34,395 nt of DNA from Methanobrevibacter sp. (lineage in GTDB: Archaea; Methanobacteriota; Methanobacteria; Methanobacteriales; Methanobacteriaceae). Location of the stretch: positions 1 through 34,395 of the forward strand of contig NZ_JAFSNZ010000082.1 in the NCBI RefSeq assembly GCF_017447225.1. The letters run 5' to 3'. The notes under the pieces are model-generated. The model ran no database searches, was not told where the DNA came from, and saw only the letters and a program-made list of their open reading frames with translations. Shown here piece by piece: positions 15,977 to 25,757 of the stretch. A program made the translations under genes and the position numbers. Positions within the stretch are counted from its first letter, which is position 1. Each line of letters begins with the position of its first letter.

Positions 15977-16807
15977 CTATTTTTGAATAAGGGAACCTGG
16001 TACACCGTATTCAGTATAGTTTTCTGCAATAGCAGAGATGGTACCGTCAGCGTACATTTCATCTAATGTTGCTTGAACTTGATCTTTTAATGCAGTGTTA
16101 CCTAATTTGAATCCAACACCATATTGTTCAGAGGAAATTGGAGTGTCTAAAATTTTGTAACTGTCTGAACTGTTTGAAGAACTGATTTGGTATTGTGCAA
16201 CACCAATATCCATTGCAACTGCATCACATGCACCGGATTGTAAATCCATAAATGCAGTGTTATAATCTGCAACTTGTACTAAATCAGCAAAGGTATCTGC
16301 GATAGTTTTGTTGTCTCCTTCAAGAGCAGCTAAAGCAGAGGAATCTTTTTGAGTTTCTACAGTTTTACCTGCTAAATCTTCAATTGAATCAATTCCAGAA
16401 TCTGTTTTTACAATGATAACTTGTTTGTTGTCGATGTATGGTTCGGACCATGTGTAGTCATCTTCCCTACCGTTTATTGTGAATCCGTTCCAGATACAGT
16501 CGATAGTTCCTGAATTTAATTCAGAGTCTTTAGCATCCCAGTCAATTGGCTGTTTTACTAAAGTCCAGTTGTTTCTGTCACAAACTTCTTGTGCTAAATC
16601 TAAGTCAAAACCAACATATTCTCCATTTTCTGAGAACCCGTAAGGTGGGAACTCAGCATCAAAACCAACGATGAATGTATCATTATCGTTAGTTACTGCA
16701 TCACTAGAATCACCGCCTAAAAAGTCAAACCAACCTGCACTAGCAGTTCCCATAACTAAAAAAGCGACTAAAACTAATGCTAAAATAACACCTATTTTTT
16801 TATTCAT
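15977..16807 (-). CDS. Polar amino-acid ABC transporter, substrate-binding protein
   Basis: 276 residues: a Sec signal sequence (MNKKIGVILALVLVAFLVMG, ending TASAGWF) and a family 3 solute-binding domain. Typical parts are FIVGFDAEFPPYGF, GFDLDLAQEV, DCIWNGFTI, YTWSEPYIDNKQVIIV and AVAMDIGVAQYQI. There is no lipobox Cys after the hydrophobic segment, so it is either held by an uncleaved N-terminal helix or trapped under the pseudomurein wall. First gene of the transporter operon, with a palindromic promoter region upstream. The Asp residues around the pocket suggest a polar amino acid, but the ligand is not certain. Confidence 0.94.
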   Translation of the reverse strand: MNKKIGVILALVLVAFLVMGTASAGWFDFLGGDSSDAVTNDNDTFIVGFDAEFPPYGFSENGEYVGFDLDLAQEVCDRNNWTLVKQPIDWDAKDSELNSGTIDCIWNGFTINGREDDYTWSEPYIDNKQVIIVKTDSGIDSIEDLAGKTVETQKDSSALAALEGDNKTIADTFADLVQVADYNTAFMDLQSGACDAVAMDIGVAQYQISSSNSSDSYKILDTPISSEQYGVGFKLGNTALKDQVQATLDEMYADGTISAIAENYTEYGVPGSLIQK

Positions 16808-16853
16808 TTTAAAACACCATAGTCATTATAAGAATAGAAAAATATTCTAATCT

Positions 16854-16872
16854 ATGATATAAATTATATCAT
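16854..16872 (-). promoter_or_regulatory. Palindromic promoter/operator of the amino-acid transporter
   Basis: ATGATATAAATTATATCAT is a perfect 9+1+9 palindrome that contains the TATA-like box (AATTTATATC on the minus strand), about 47-65 bases before the ATG at 16807. A regulator bound here would block TBP. Chance is possible in AT-rich DNA, but the symmetry is complete. Confidence 0.45.
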
Positions 16873-16934
16873 TTACAATATATAACATTATAAGATTTGA
16901 TATAAAGCAATAATAATTTTTGAACAAAATTTAT

Positions 16935-16945
16935 TAAAAAAAAGA
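16935..16945 (-). terminator. Oligo-T terminator of the ehb operon
   Basis: A run of eight T on the minus strand just after the ehbQ stop codon, without a strong hairpin. This is the archaeal oligo-T type of terminator. Confidence 0.45.
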
Positions 16946-16947
16946 GA

Positions 16948-17607
16948 TTAAAATTTGATATTGTCGCCCAAACGTGAAATATCAAATACTGCAGTATCCG
17001 CAATAGCCATCACGGCCAGAACACCTGCCTGAATCGGATCAGTTACAATCAAATCAGCATACTTTGTTACGCTTCCAGGCATGTTTAATGAGATAACAAT
17101 CAAATCATTATCCTTTTTAACCTGCTTTACTGATTCTGTAATAGCACCACCCATAAGTGAACCTGCAAGAACCAGTGCACTTACACGAGGCAATCTTGAA
17201 ATAGCTTCAACAGCCTCCGCAATATTGTGTTCACCAACAAGAGGAATGGTATCTATACTGATACGTTCACCCCGTATGTTATGCCTGTCCGCTTCAGTTA
17301 TAGCGCCCATAGCAACTTGAGATACCTGAGCGCCGCCACCAACGATGATAATACGTTTACCATATATGTCCAACTGAGAACCGTGCAATTCAACGGATTC
17401 CACTTCAGGAATCTTTTTCAAATCCTCAATCAAACCGTCGATGTCTTCAACATGCTCAAGTTCAAAATTGATAGAACCTTTATTGTTTTTTTCAACATAA
17501 AGGTGAGTGTAGCTGATATTAGCACCATATTCACTGATTACGGCAGTAATATCATCCAAAACTCCCTTTTTCTCATCGCTTATGATAGTAATACTATAAT
17601 CATTCAT
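16948..17607 (-). CDS. ehbQ: Energy-converting hydrogenase B subunit EhbQ (ACT-domain protein)
   Basis: Last gene of the ehb operon, 219 residues. The N-terminus (about 1-75) is an ACT domain: [18 protein letters not shown] and [11 protein letters not shown], the ligand-binding fold of amino-acid-sensing proteins. The rest (about 80-219) is a nucleotide- or ligand-binding-like domain with [29 protein letters not shown] and [11 protein letters not shown]. There are no membrane helices and no metal-ligand cysteines, so it is not an electron-carrying part. It probably regulates the complex or is a soluble partner; that is inference. The ATG overlaps the end of ehbP by eight bases. The name rests on position and on this gene's usual place at the end of the operon. 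Confidence 0.82.
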   Translation of the reverse strand: MNDYSITIISDEKKGVLDDITAVISEYGANISYTHLYVEKNNKGSINFELEHVEDIDGLIEDLKKIPEVESVELHGSQLDIYGKRIIIVGGGAQVSQVAMGAITEADRHNIRGERISIDTIPLVGEHNIAEAVEAISRLPRVSALVLAGSLMGGAITESVKQVKKDNDLIVISLNMPGSVTKYADLIVTDPIQAGVLAVMAIADTAVFDISRLGDNIKF

Positions 17608-17863
17608 TTTGTGGCCTGATTTTGTCTAATTCTGCATGTGCTTTTTTCCACATGCGCAAGTAATTGTCTTCACGAGTGACCGGAATAACATCAAGACCTA
17701 AATCTCTATGTTCAGCAATCCATTCTTCGTGAAATACAGGTATTTCAATTTTTATTGGTTCAGAGGTTTTATTTACGACTATGAGATTCCTATATGGAAA
17801 ATCCCATTCAACAATATAGCCTCCAAGACTTACTATATGATATGGTCTCATAACAAATTTCAA
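17600..17863 (-). CDS. ehbP: Energy-converting hydrogenase B subunit EhbP
   Basis: A small soluble protein of 87 residues ([20 protein letters not shown]) rich in aromatic and charged residues, with no Cys and no membrane helix. I chose the TTG at 17863, five bases after GGTGA; GTG at 17872 lies inside that site, and a later ATG would remove four residues. It lies between ehbO and ehbQ with minimal gaps. The function within the complex is not known; the name is from operon position and size. Confidence 0.8.
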   Translation of the reverse strand: MKFVMRPYHIVSLGGYIVEWDFPYRNLIVVNKTSEPIKIEIPVFHEEWIAEHRDLGLDVIPVTREDNYLRMWKKAHAELDKIRPQNE

Positions 17864-17873
17864 AATAATCACC

Positions 17874-18878
17874 TCATAATAATCCGATTACGACAGCCAA
17901 TATTCCAAGCAATGTTGCTCCAAGAATTGAAGGCAAGAGTTGTCTGTTGGTAAATACTGGAGTAAATGCAGAAAATATCCCCATCATCAATACAAAGACC
18001 AAAACAACAAATATATTGAGCAATATTGTTGGGGAGAACACTGTTGGCGGAATTCCGATAAACAATACTGAGAATAAAACACCTAAAGTCAGCATTAAGA
18101 ATCCTCTTGTAATGAATACAACTGATCTGTATTTTGAAGCATATTCCATGTATGGTCCTTCAATAACATCACATTTGGCTTTGATAATTGAAAACGGATA
18201 TTCATTTAACATAATCATGTAACCTATGAAAAATACTACTGCAGCAATTCCACCAGCTACTGTAAATAAGAATGGTCCGTGAGCCTGTTGATATGACACG
18301 ATATCCTGAAGGAAAATGCTTCTGGCCTGTGTTACAGGAGCGAATAATGCCAAATACAAAGGGAATGAACCATAGGTTATCATTCTTAGGGATCTTCTAG
18401 CACTTATATCTTCAATAAATGAACGGGTAGTATTTAAGTGTGCTGCACCTTTTACCCTATCAGGGAAAGGCATTCTGACAGACATCACAGATTTGGACAA
18501 AGCACCCATCAATACATAACAAATCTCTTCAACCTTTAAAAGACCTACAATTGCAACCAGACTTGCAAGAGCAGGAATTGCATATGCATAAGGAGTTAAA
18601 GCAATGAACAGGAATAATACGACTAAAAAGCATATTACAGGTAATGCATTATATAATCCCGGCACCGGAGAAGAAGGCTTGATATTCTCTTTAAATAAGA
18701 ATTTGATTGGAGCCATTATTCCAGGACTTGTTACAGGAGGTCCGATTCTTTGCTGAATCCTTGCATGAATATATTTTCTTTCAATTCCAGGCAATAATGT
18801 GGAAATTATAAAACAGACAATAACAGTTATTATTACTGCTAAAATTGAATTTATTGCAATAGCATTAATTTCAAACAT
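17874..18878 (-). CDS. ehbO: Energy-converting hydrogenase B subunit EhbO (NuoH/EchB-like membrane anchor)
   Basis: A membrane protein of 334 residues with about eight helices, homologous to complex I NuoH, the subunit that docks the hydrogenase module onto the membrane arm. Family marks are [16 protein letters not shown] in the first loop (key part QQRIGPP) and a loop with EGPYMEYAS, resembling the acidic quinone-site loop of NuoH. It lies four bases after ehbN. It should couple the redox reaction at the NiFe module to ion flow in the antiporter-like subunits. Confidence 0.93.
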   Translation of the reverse strand: MFEINAIAINSILAVIITVIVCFIISTLLPGIERKYIHARIQQRIGPPVTSPGIMAPIKFLFKENIKPSSPVPGLYNALPVICFLVVLFLFIALTPYAYAIPALASLVAIVGLLKVEEICYVLMGALSKSVMSVRMPFPDRVKGAAHLNTTRSFIEDISARRSLRMITYGSFPLYLALFAPVTQARSIFLQDIVSYQQAHGPFLFTVAGGIAAVVFFIGYMIMLNEYPFSIIKAKCDVIEGPYMEYASKYRSVVFITRGFLMLTLGVLFSVLFIGIPPTVFSPTILLNIFVVLVFVLMMGIFSAFTPVFTNRQLLPSILGATLLGILAVVIGLL

Positions 18879-18882
18879 GATT

Positions 18883-20010
18883 CTATCTCCTTATAATCTC
18901 AATTGCCCTATCAGTGCATGTGAAACATGGGTCGCATTGCACAATACATAGCTGTGCATCTGTAATATGATCACCTATACAAGCATATTGCATTGCACCA
19001 ATGTTTGCCATTGACGGAGTTCTGATAATACAGTGCCTAATTCTTCCGCTTTCCAATGCATAGGAATGATAAAGAGTTCCTCTTGGAACTTCAATATAAC
19101 TTTCAATAATGTCAGTGTCAAACATTTCCCAATCCCTATTTACTACTTTTCCTTCAGGGATATTGGCAATAGCTTGACGGATAATTTTAATTGATTCGAA
19201 AGACTCCAAAGCTCTCATCAAAAGATTTGATTTGACGTCACCATCAGGTTGGGTCACAACATTAAAGTCAAAGTCATCATATTCAAACATTGTAGTCCTT
19301 AAATCTCTTGCAACACCCGTTGCTCTTAATGACGGTCCTGTAACAGCCAATTTAATAGCTTGTTTGGCAGGCAATGCACCGACACCAGTGACCCTTGAAA
19401 TCAATATTGAATCCGCCAAAAATCTTTGAGCGAAATCCGTTAATCCTTCTTCTAATTTATCCATATCCTCTTTAAGTCTTTGCAGTTTTGCCTCATCCAA
19501 GTCACATCTTGGCCTTACACCACCAAGTACAGGACAACCATATTGAACCCTGTTTCCTCCAATCATGGCAAGAAGTTCCATTACAATTTCCCTTAAGTAA
19601 AATACCCTCATTGAAAATGTCTCGTGAGCTACAGTTTCACAACCGTGCGCCAAATAAAGGAAATGTGAGTGTAATCTTTCAAGTTCACCCATTATTACAC
19701 GAATATAACGTGCTCTTTCAGGTATTTCAATATCAAGACCAATTTCTGCGGTTCTGCATGAATTCCATACATGTGAGTTTGAACATATTCCACAAATCTT
19801 TTCTGTTAAAGCGTTGGCTTTTTCAACTGGTAATCCTTCCATGATACGTTCAATACCCCTATGATTAACACCAATTGTTATTTCAGCTTCCTGAACAATT
19901 TCATCTTCAACAAAAAGCCTTACCCTATATGGTTCCAATGCAGCGGGGTGAACTGTACCCATTGGAATTTCTGTTTCGATAATATTACTTCTTGGTACTT
20001 TTTCCTCCAT
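18883..20010 (-). CDS. ehbN: Energy-converting hydrogenase B large subunit EhbN ([NiFe] catalytic subunit)
   Basis: Catalytic subunit that activates H2 at a Ni-Fe centre. The four cysteine ligands are visible: [11 protein letters not shown] (Cys73, Cys76) and DPCFTCTDR (Cys362, Cys365), as in Ech-type group 4 hydrogenases. [14 protein letters not shown] near the N-terminus is another family mark. The chain ends ten residues after the last Cys, so little or no C-terminal peptide would be cut off at maturation. The 375-residue length is normal. It is encoded eight bases after the small subunit ehbM. Confidence 0.96.
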   Translation of the reverse strand: MEEKVPRSNIIETEIPMGTVHPAALEPYRVRLFVEDEIVQEAEITIGVNHRGIERIMEGLPVEKANALTEKICGICSNSHVWNSCRTAEIGLDIEIPERARYIRVIMGELERLHSHFLYLAHGCETVAHETFSMRVFYLREIVMELLAMIGGNRVQYGCPVLGGVRPRCDLDEAKLQRLKEDMDKLEEGLTDFAQRFLADSILISRVTGVGALPAKQAIKLAVTGPSLRATGVARDLRTTMFEYDDFDFNVVTQPDGDVKSNLLMRALESFESIKIIRQAIANIPEGKVVNRDWEMFDTDIIESYIEVPRGTLYHSYALESGRIRHCIIRTPSMANIGAMQYACIGDHITDAQLCIVQCDPCFTCTDRAIEIIRR

Positions 20011-20018
20011 TTAATCAC

Positions 20019-20465
20019 CTAATCCGCATCTAATAATGTTGGTAATAATGATACCACACCAGCTAAAACATCTTGAGGCCTTACTGCACATCCAGGTATC
20101 TTTGCAGCGACAGGTATGACGTTTTCAACTGGACCTTCAATTTCCTCGGACGGAATATCCCCATGAATGTTTTTGTATACTCCACCCATCAATGCACAAC
20201 TTCCAGCAGCTACAACTAACTTCGGTTCGGGGATAGCTTCATAAATAGCTTCCAGAGGTTTTCTGTTCAAATGTGTAACAGGTCCTGTTACAACCAATAC
20301 ATCAGCTTCACGAGGATTCCAAGTTAGGAAAACCTTATACTGTTCAGCATCAAATCTTGGAGATAATATTGAATTTACAATTTCAATATCGCAACCATTA
20401 CATCCTCCAGTGTATACTAGCATGACATGTATTGCTCTTGCTCTTGAAAAAGATTTAATCCCCAT
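20019..20465 (-). CDS. ehbM: Energy-converting hydrogenase B small subunit EhbM
   Basis: A 148-residue homologue of EchC/NuoB that holds the 4Fe-4S cluster nearest the NiFe site. The ligands are Cys22 and Cys25 (YTGGCNGCD), Cys90 ([10 protein letters not shown]) and Cys126 ([12 protein letters not shown]). The stretch [10 protein letters not shown] is also conserved in this family. It is joined directly to ehbL upstream and lies nine bases from ehbN downstream. Confidence 0.96.
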   Translation of the reverse strand: MGIKSFSRARAIHVMLVYTGGCNGCDIEIVNSILSPRFDAEQYKVFLTWNPREADVLVVTGPVTHLNRKPLEAIYEAIPEPKLVVAAGSCALMGGVYKNIHGDIPSEEIEGPVENVIPVAAKIPGCAVRPQDVLAGVVSLLPTLLDAD

Positions 20466-20957
20466 TTATTCACCATCCTCTCTATTTTTTAACACGGTTT
20501 TATCTGAAAGATACGTTGCAATAACTTTAAGTTTATCTTCTGAAATTTTAACCGGCTGTTTGATTAGTTCGTTGACATTGACTTCCTGATCTCCAACACA
20601 GCTTGGATGAATTGTTCCTTTCTGTCCGTAAAGTGAGAATACCGGACAGAAATCATGACAATAATAGCAAACTATACATTTTTCAAGATTAATTTCAGGT
20701 ACTTGATTTTTAATCCAGTCTTCTGTTATTTTAACTGGTGTTGCTAGATTTTTCATCTCTATAGCATTTGTTGGACAGACATTTGCACAGCCTGCGCAAC
20801 CGATACATGCAGATTCGTCCACCCTATCGTCCACTTCAACGGATAGTGTGGCAATCTGATTTCTCATATCCATATCGGTTACTCTATCTGCAGCAAAAAA
20901 GATTCTTTTAAAGTTAGTAAACGCTCCTTCCAAAGCTACTCTTAGCATACTTCTCAT
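20466..20957 (-). CDS. ehbL: Energy-converting hydrogenase B subunit EhbL (8Fe ferredoxin)
   Basis: A 163-residue protein with two 4Fe-4S motifs: Cys51-54-57-61 (CIGCAGCANVCP) and Cys94-97-100-104 (CIVCYYCHDFCP). The 33-residue spacing between them is longer than in simple 2x4Fe ferredoxins and resembles NuoI/EchF. It probably carries electrons between the small subunit and either the EhbK polyferredoxin or soluble ferredoxin. It starts immediately after the ehbK stop codon and ends immediately before ehbM. Confidence 0.93.
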   Translation of the reverse strand: MRSMLRVALEGAFTNFKRIFFAADRVTDMDMRNQIATLSVEVDDRVDESACIGCAGCANVCPTNAIEMKNLATPVKITEDWIKNQVPEINLEKCIVCYYCHDFCPVFSLYGQKGTIHPSCVGDQEVNVNELIKQPVKISEDKLKVIATYLSDKTVLKNREDGE

Positions 20958-22358
20958 TTAAATACCCTCTATTGAATCTTTAAAATTTCTCTCGAAGATA
21001 AATGCGTTTGCAGGACAGCTGTTCTTACATGCACCACAATATGTACATTTTTCTTCATTAACTATAAATTCACCATTAATTTCATCAATTGCTTCGTATG
21101 GACATGTTTTATGACATAAACCACAATGCATACATAATTTTTGGTCAATTAGATTGAATCCGCCAGAGATTTCTGCCTTATACATTGTTGTTCTAGGAAT
21201 TGCATTGACCGGACAGTGAACTGCACAGTTTTCACACAATATACATTTTTCGAGATTCACTGAAATTGTGCCTCTGTTTAATGTGATTGCATCTTCCTGA
21301 CACACTTCGCAACATATTCCGCATGAGATACATTCATCGGAAACGCTTCCGTCCCAGCTTGCAACCTTATATCCTCTTGCATTGACTACATCACAAACCT
21401 GAACACATTTTCCGCAGCTTACACAGAATCCTGCAAGTGTTGGAAGCTCAACTTCATCAAATTCGTCATAGATAAACATCTCTTCATCCTCATGCAAGGT
21501 TTTTACAGGACAATGGCTGATTGCCTTGTCATGAGTTGAATCGACATCTTTGGTCGGATCATATCTTAATTTTGAATCGTCTTTTACAAGTGATCCGTTC
21601 TCACATAAGTCGGAACATAAACCACAGTTAAGACAGGATACAATATGTCCATCAGCTTTCTGATTGATTTTGTTGACAATCAAATTGAAATCGTCCATGG
21701 ATATTGCATTGTTCGGACAGGATTTCATACAGTTCAGACAAAGAGTACATGTTGAACTGTTAATGATTTGACTTTTATTCATTGATCCGTTAGGACATAC
21801 GTCACTGCATATTCTGCATTCACTGCATATTCCTTCAGACCTGTCCCTGACAACATCGATAGCGTTTGTAGGGCAGTACTGATAACATCGTCCGCAGAAT
21901 ATACATTTATCAAAGTCAGTTCCGAAATATCCTCGGGTAACTTCCTTGACCTTATCTGCCTTTTGAGGAAGATTGTCATATTTTGGAATCAGCATGTTCA
22001 TTGATTCTATGAAATTTATCTGTTTTTCACGTGTGAATTCGCTTCCGTCGACTCTTGACGGACAGATTTCACTGCAGACGCCACAGCGTGAACATAATCC
22101 GTAAACGATGCCGTCTTCAATATGGATGTTGTTTGTAGGACAGTTGTACATACAGATTCCGCATCCGTTACATTTTGCCCTGTCTATAACATAGCCCCCA
22201 TAACTGTTGATGAAAATAGCATCATTCGGACAGTTTTCATAACAGATTCCGCAAGTAATGCAGCTGAAAGCTTTTCCATTAATTAAACGGATTGCTTTTG
22301 TAGGACATTGTTTAATACACTCTCCTTTTCCTTCACATGTATTAGTTGATAAAAACAT
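20958..22358 (-). CDS. ehbK: Energy-converting hydrogenase B subunit EhbK (polyferredoxin)
   Basis: A 466-residue iron-sulfur protein. I count 12 canonical CxxCxxCxxxC motifs, starting with CITCGICYENCP and ending with CTYCGACKNSCP, plus an atypical one at the extreme N-terminus (CEGKGECIKQCP). About 12-13 4Fe-4S clusters are therefore possible, in an electron wire. Some units vary: CSDLCENGS and CEVCQEDA have replaced the usual Pro after the last Cys. One HCPVKTL segment near 285 seems to be the remnant of a further unit. It sits between the membrane genes ehbA-J and the hydrogenase genes ehbL-O. Confidence 0.94.
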   Translation of the reverse strand: MFLSTNTCEGKGECIKQCPTKAIRLINGKAFSCITCGICYENCPNDAIFINSYGGYVIDRAKCNGCGICMYNCPTNNIHIEDGIVYGLCSRCGVCSEICPSRVDGSEFTREKQINFIESMNMLIPKYDNLPQKADKVKEVTRGYFGTDFDKCIFCGRCYQYCPTNAIDVVRDRSEGICSECRICSDVCPNGSMNKSQIINSSTCTLCLNCMKSCPNNAISMDDFNLIVNKINQKADGHIVSCLNCGLCSDLCENGSLVKDDSKLRYDPTKDVDSTHDKAISHCPVKTLHEDEEMFIYDEFDEVELPTLAGFCVSCGKCVQVCDVVNARGYKVASWDGSVSDECISCGICCEVCQEDAITLNRGTISVNLEKCILCENCAVHCPVNAIPRTTMYKAEISGGFNLIDQKLCMHCGLCHKTCPYEAIDEINGEFIVNEEKCTYCGACKNSCPANAFIFERNFKDSIEGI

Positions 22359-22370
22359 TATAACACCCCT

Positions 22371-22622
22371 TTAGCTACTCCTTGCAAATATGAATTTAGA
22401 CAACAGAACACCAATTAAAGCTGAAGCAAAAGCGGTGGACAATGGGAAATAATCATAAAATGGGAATTCCCCCAATTGCCATGCCATAACGAGTCCAGCT
22501 ATAATAATGATTACATATGAGGAGGCCTTAAATGAAGTGTCATCCATATTTCCGGTTCTGATTTGAGACCCGATGATTATGCCCAGCAGCAAACCGAATA
22601 TTATTGGTCCTAAAGAAATCAT
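22371..22622 (-). CDS. ehbJ: Energy-converting hydrogenase B subunit EhbJ (small membrane protein)
   Basis: 83 residues with three predicted membrane helices (about 5-20, 33-50 and 60-78). The first, [17 protein letters not shown], is Gly-rich. There are no catalytic motifs. The ATG overlaps ehbI's stop by four bases. Its role in the membrane arm is unknown; the name comes from operon order and size. Confidence 0.82.
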   Translation of the reverse strand: MISLGPIIFGLLLGIIIGSQIRTGNMDDTSFKASSYVIIIIAGLVMAWQLGEFPFYDYFPLSTAFASALIGVLLSKFIFARSS

Positions 22623-23089
22623 TCTGCTTCCTCCTCTACTAATTTTTTAAATCCTGCGAATGCGATTACAATAGCGCTTAATCCTACGAATACTTTTAAA
22701 CCTACGAAAATATTCAGGTAAGGAATAATACCTGCATTAGTGGAATCAGGATAATGGAATATTGTCTGGATTGAAGCCGGAACAATATTGAATATGTCTG
22801 CTCCGACATTATACAGGAAGAATCCTCCTGCAAATAATCCGACAAGACCTAAAATAATATATCCTAACGCACCGATAGATTCAAATATGTCAATGTAGGT
22901 ATGTGAAAATTCCAATGGAGAATTGCCTAATCCGTAAACGAGAATGGACAGGATAACCCCAGAGGCAATCATTGCTCCACCTTGGAAACCTCCCCCAGGA
23001 GTTATGTGACCTCCAAGAATAGTCATTATACCTAAACAAATCAGCAAGATTGAAATTGGTAAAGATATTAATTTAAGAATTTGACTCAT
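22619..23089 (-). CDS. ehbI: Energy-converting hydrogenase B subunit EhbI (MnhB/MrpB-like)
   Basis: 156 residues, four predicted membrane helices. The hallmark [19 protein letters not shown] (residues about 26-44) belongs to the MnhB domain of Mrp-type Na+/H+ antiporters. It likely forms part of the ion-moving module that couples hydrogenase turnover to the cation gradient. It overlaps both neighbours by four bases. Confidence 0.92.
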   Translation of the reverse strand: MSQILKLISLPISILLICLGIMTILGGHITPGGGFQGGAMIASGVILSILVYGLGNSPLEFSHTYIDIFESIGALGYIILGLVGLFAGGFFLYNVGADIFNIVPASIQTIFHYPDSTNAGIIPYLNIFVGLKVFVGLSAIVIAFAGFKKLVEEEAE

Positions 23090-23361
23090 GGTTTGCCCCC
23101 TAATCTTCCTCTACCAAATACAAGTAAAACTACAAGTCCTGCAGTTAACAGTATGATTGATTCTCCTAATGTATCATAGCCTCTGAAATCAAAAATAACT
23201 GCCGTTACCATATTTGGTGCTATTTGAGTTCCTAATGCGTTATAAATGTTGCTTACACCTGGAGTAATCATGCTGCTTACATGGTAAACTGCATCAAATA
23301 ATGTAACTGAAAGTATTGCAGTCATAACAGCTGCGAATAAATTTCTAATAGTGTTAGACAA
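23086..23361 (-). CDS. ehbH: Energy-converting hydrogenase B subunit EhbH (MbhE/MrpB N-terminal-like)
   Basis: A small membrane protein of about 91 residues ([20 protein letters not shown]). The core [22 protein letters not shown] is typical of MbhE and the MrpB/MrpA C-terminal region in Mrp antiporters and group 4 hydrogenases. I chose the TTG at 23361 because GGGGTGG lies five bases before it; an in-frame GTG at 23370 would add three residues. Two membrane helices are expected. Confidence 0.87.
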   Translation of the reverse strand: MSNTIRNLFAAVMTAILSVTLFDAVYHVSSMITPGVSNIYNALGTQIAPNMVTAVIFDFRGYDTLGESIILLTAGLVVLLVFGRGRLGGKP

Positions 23362-23689
23362 GAGTACCACCCCAATATAAGAATACTACAATCAGACCTA
23401 AAACAATGATTGCATAGAACAACATTTTTTCCAATGAATCTTCCTGTTCTATTTTGAACTTAGGAATGAGAGGTATATTGCTGATTAACACTATAGCAAG
23501 AATGAATGTAACCAACCCTGCAAGCAATATGCTGACATGTCTAAGCAATAAAGAAGCGATAACCAATGAAACAATGAGAAATATTTCAGCAGTAATGCTT
23601 CCGGAAACATCCGCATTAGTTACAGGACCTGGAGAGAACAATTCTTTAAACTTTTTTACAACATAAAATATTTGATCATAAAGTTTCAT
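23354..23689 (-). CDS. ehbG: Energy-converting hydrogenase B subunit EhbG (membrane protein)
   Basis: 111 residues with a charged N-terminal segment, then three predicted membrane helices (about 32-49, 52-70 and 87-106). No residue motif for ion transport is obvious. The start overlaps the ehbF stop by four bases, and the end overlaps ehbH by about eight. Named by position. Confidence 0.82.
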   Translation of the reverse strand: MKLYDQIFYVVKKFKELFSPGPVTNADVSGSITAEIFLIVSLVIASLLLRHVSILLAGLVTFILAIVLISNIPLIPKFKIEQEDSLEKMLFYAIIVLGLIVVFLYWGGTLV

Positions 23690-25143
23690 TGCAACATGCC
23701 TCCTACATAACTGGAAATTCCATTAGTTACAATATCCGGGAATAAACCGAATGCGATAATTATTAACAATAAAACTGCCATTGCAAATACCATTGCCCTT
23801 GGAACGTCCTTGTCAACAACTTCCAAATCATGTGGTTTAGGTCTTAAAAACATAGAGTAGAATGTTTTTACAAATACTACAAAGGTTGCAATACTGACCA
23901 TAATAGTTAAAATGGACAATTCGGGATAACCACAACTTAAAGAAGCCTGAACAAGCATTAATTTTGATTGAAAACCGCTTAATGGAGGTACACCGGCCAT
24001 AGCTAAACCGCCAATGAGAAGCATTATTCCAACTTTAGGGTGATAAGCCAAAAGACCTCCCAATTTACGTGTATCCACTTCATTAGTAGCATTTACAATA
24101 GCTCCGAAACCAATGAATAATAATGCAGTAATAACTATTTCGTTTAAAGCCTGGAACAGACCTGCTGTTATAGCAAACTGTGTTCCAAGACCGATACCTA
24201 ATCCTATGAAACCTAGCTCTCCCACAGCTAAAAATCCGATCATACGTCTGAAGTCTGTCTGGGTCAGTGCAAGAGATACGCCTAAAATCATTGCAATAAC
24301 AGAGAACAGGACTATGAGAACTTCGAATATCGGAAGAACTGAGTATATTCTGAACATTATGATAACAATTGAAATCATTGAAATAACTGTGAATGACTGG
24401 AGTAAAGCTGCTCCATGAGGTTCTGCCTTGGAATAGATTCCGGATTTGATAGTGTGGAACGGAGGTAAACCTGAAGCATATAACCATCCGAAAAATATCA
24501 ATCCAAGTGATAACAGGAACACGGGAGAAGTTATATCCAATAGTCCTCCACGGATAATGGCTACAATATCTGTAACGTTAACGGTACCTGTCATTGCTAA
24601 AAGGAATCCTATTCCCAGAAGCATTATAGGACTTCCGATTGAACCTAAAATCATATATTTCAAAGCCATTTCATAACTGTAGTCAATTGATGAAGCCGCC
24701 ACTATACCGACCTGTGCAAGCGCCAATATTTCAAAGAACACAAACATGTGGAAAATATCATCTGTCAATATCAGTGCAGTTACTGAAGCCGTACCCATGA
24801 ATAGCAGGAACAAATATGGTCCTGAGACCTTTTTATATTTGGTCAGGTAAATGAAGACCACTAAAAATGTCAATATTCCAATTACTGCAATGAATATCTG
24901 CTGCAGGAAGCTGAATGAATATGTGATTGCCGGATGATAAACAATATTTGTAACATTATCCACAATCGGCTGATAACCTCCGAAGAAATGGAGACCGTAA
25001 TTTGATGCCAACGGGATGATAGGCAAACATATAGCAACAACAAATGCAAATATCCTGATAACTTTGTCGAATTTTGAAAAAGCACTGATGAGCAATGCCG
25101 CCATCATAGGTACAATAACCATCAAAGGAATTAATTCATTCAT
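23686..25143 (-). CDS. ehbF: Energy-converting hydrogenase B subunit EhbF (MrpD/NuoN-like antiporter subunit)
   Basis: The large ion-translocating subunit, 485 residues and about 14 membrane helices. The ATG at 25143 has GGAGGAAT before it; an open extension upstream belongs to ehbE's frame-overlap region. Marks of the proton-conducting family are [17 protein letters not shown], with a buried Glu near residue 138, and [21 protein letters not shown], with a Lys in the next helices. Conserved [15 protein letters not shown] is also seen. It uses the ion gradient to drive reduction of ferredoxin by H2. It overlaps ehbE by eight bases. Confidence 0.94.
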   Translation of the reverse strand: MNELIPLMVIVPMMAALLISAFSKFDKVIRIFAFVVAICLPIIPLASNYGLHFFGGYQPIVDNVTNIVYHPAITYSFSFLQQIFIAVIGILTFLVVFIYLTKYKKVSGPYLFLLFMGTASVTALILTDDIFHMFVFFEILALAQVGIVAASSIDYSYEMALKYMILGSIGSPIMLLGIGFLLAMTGTVNVTDIVAIIRGGLLDITSPVFLLSLGLIFFGWLYASGLPPFHTIKSGIYSKAEPHGAALLQSFTVISMISIVIIMFRIYSVLPIFEVLIVLFSVIAMILGVSLALTQTDFRRMIGFLAVGELGFIGLGIGLGTQFAITAGLFQALNEIVITALLFIGFGAIVNATNEVDTRKLGGLLAYHPKVGIMLLIGGLAMAGVPPLSGFQSKLMLVQASLSCGYPELSILTIMVSIATFVVFVKTFYSMFLRPKPHDLEVVDKDVPRAMVFAMAVLLLIIIAFGLFPDIVTNGISSYVGGMLQ

Positions 25144-25522
25144 CGTATTCCTCCTGTTTGGATGTGTCAGCAAGCATTACACTAGTACTTAATGTTCCGT
25201 ATTTTCTGTATAGAACCATTACTAAAGCAAGCATAACTGCTAATGTGGAAGCTCCAATTACGATACTGGTAAGTACCAAACCGTATGGAAGCGGATATGA
25301 TGCGTTTGACGCAAACCATGTCGGATCCATATCCGGCAATAAGATTGGAACTATTCCTCCAGCTTTATAACCAATTCCTACAATGAACAGATTGGCTCCC
25401 TCTTCTATAAAGCTGATACCAATGATTTTTTTGATAATATTATCTACAAAGATTGCTGCATAAAGACCAATGACAACAAGAGCAATTGATGTAAACAATA
25501 CTGCCAATTGAGTTTCAGCCAT
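25136..25522 (-). CDS. ehbE: Energy-converting hydrogenase B subunit EhbE (MnhC/NuoK-like)
   Basis: 128 residues with three membrane helices, homologous to MrpC and NuoK. The parts [20 protein letters not shown], in the first helices, and [24 protein letters not shown] are typical; the family's buried acidic residues are present (EEGANLF). Its ATG shares one base with the ehbD stop codon. Confidence 0.92.
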   Translation of the reverse strand: MAETQLAVLFTSIALVVIGLYAAIFVDNIIKKIIGISFIEEGANLFIVGIGYKAGGIVPILLPDMDPTWFASNASYPLPYGLVLTSIVIGASTLAVMLALVMVLYRKYGTLSTSVMLADTSKQEEYDE

Positions 25523-25755
25523 TATGCATCACCCCTTTGAGTTTTCTTAACAGCCAATGCTATGAATACCGGCACGATTGCCGCACCAACAATAGCCTGA
25601 GTTAATGCAACATCAGGAGCAAGCAGAATTTGGAACAATACTGCAAGAGCCCCACCGGAAAAACCTGTTAATATTGCTGCCTTCAATAAATCCTTTTGAA
25701 TTAGAGCAAGGATGGCACTTACAATAATTATAATCATCAATATTATATCCAACAT
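25522..25755 (-). CDS. ehbD: Energy-converting hydrogenase B subunit EhbD (DUF4040/MbhD-like)
   Basis: 77 residues, about three membrane helices. The C-terminal [20 protein letters not shown] is the conserved block of DUF4040/MbhD proteins in Mrp-like modules. It lies two bases after ehbC. Confidence 0.9.
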   Translation of the reverse strand: MLDIILMIIIIVSAILALIQKDLLKAAILTGFSGGALAVLFQILLAPDVALTQAIVGAAIVPVFIALAVKKTQRGDA

Positions 25756-25757
25756 CT

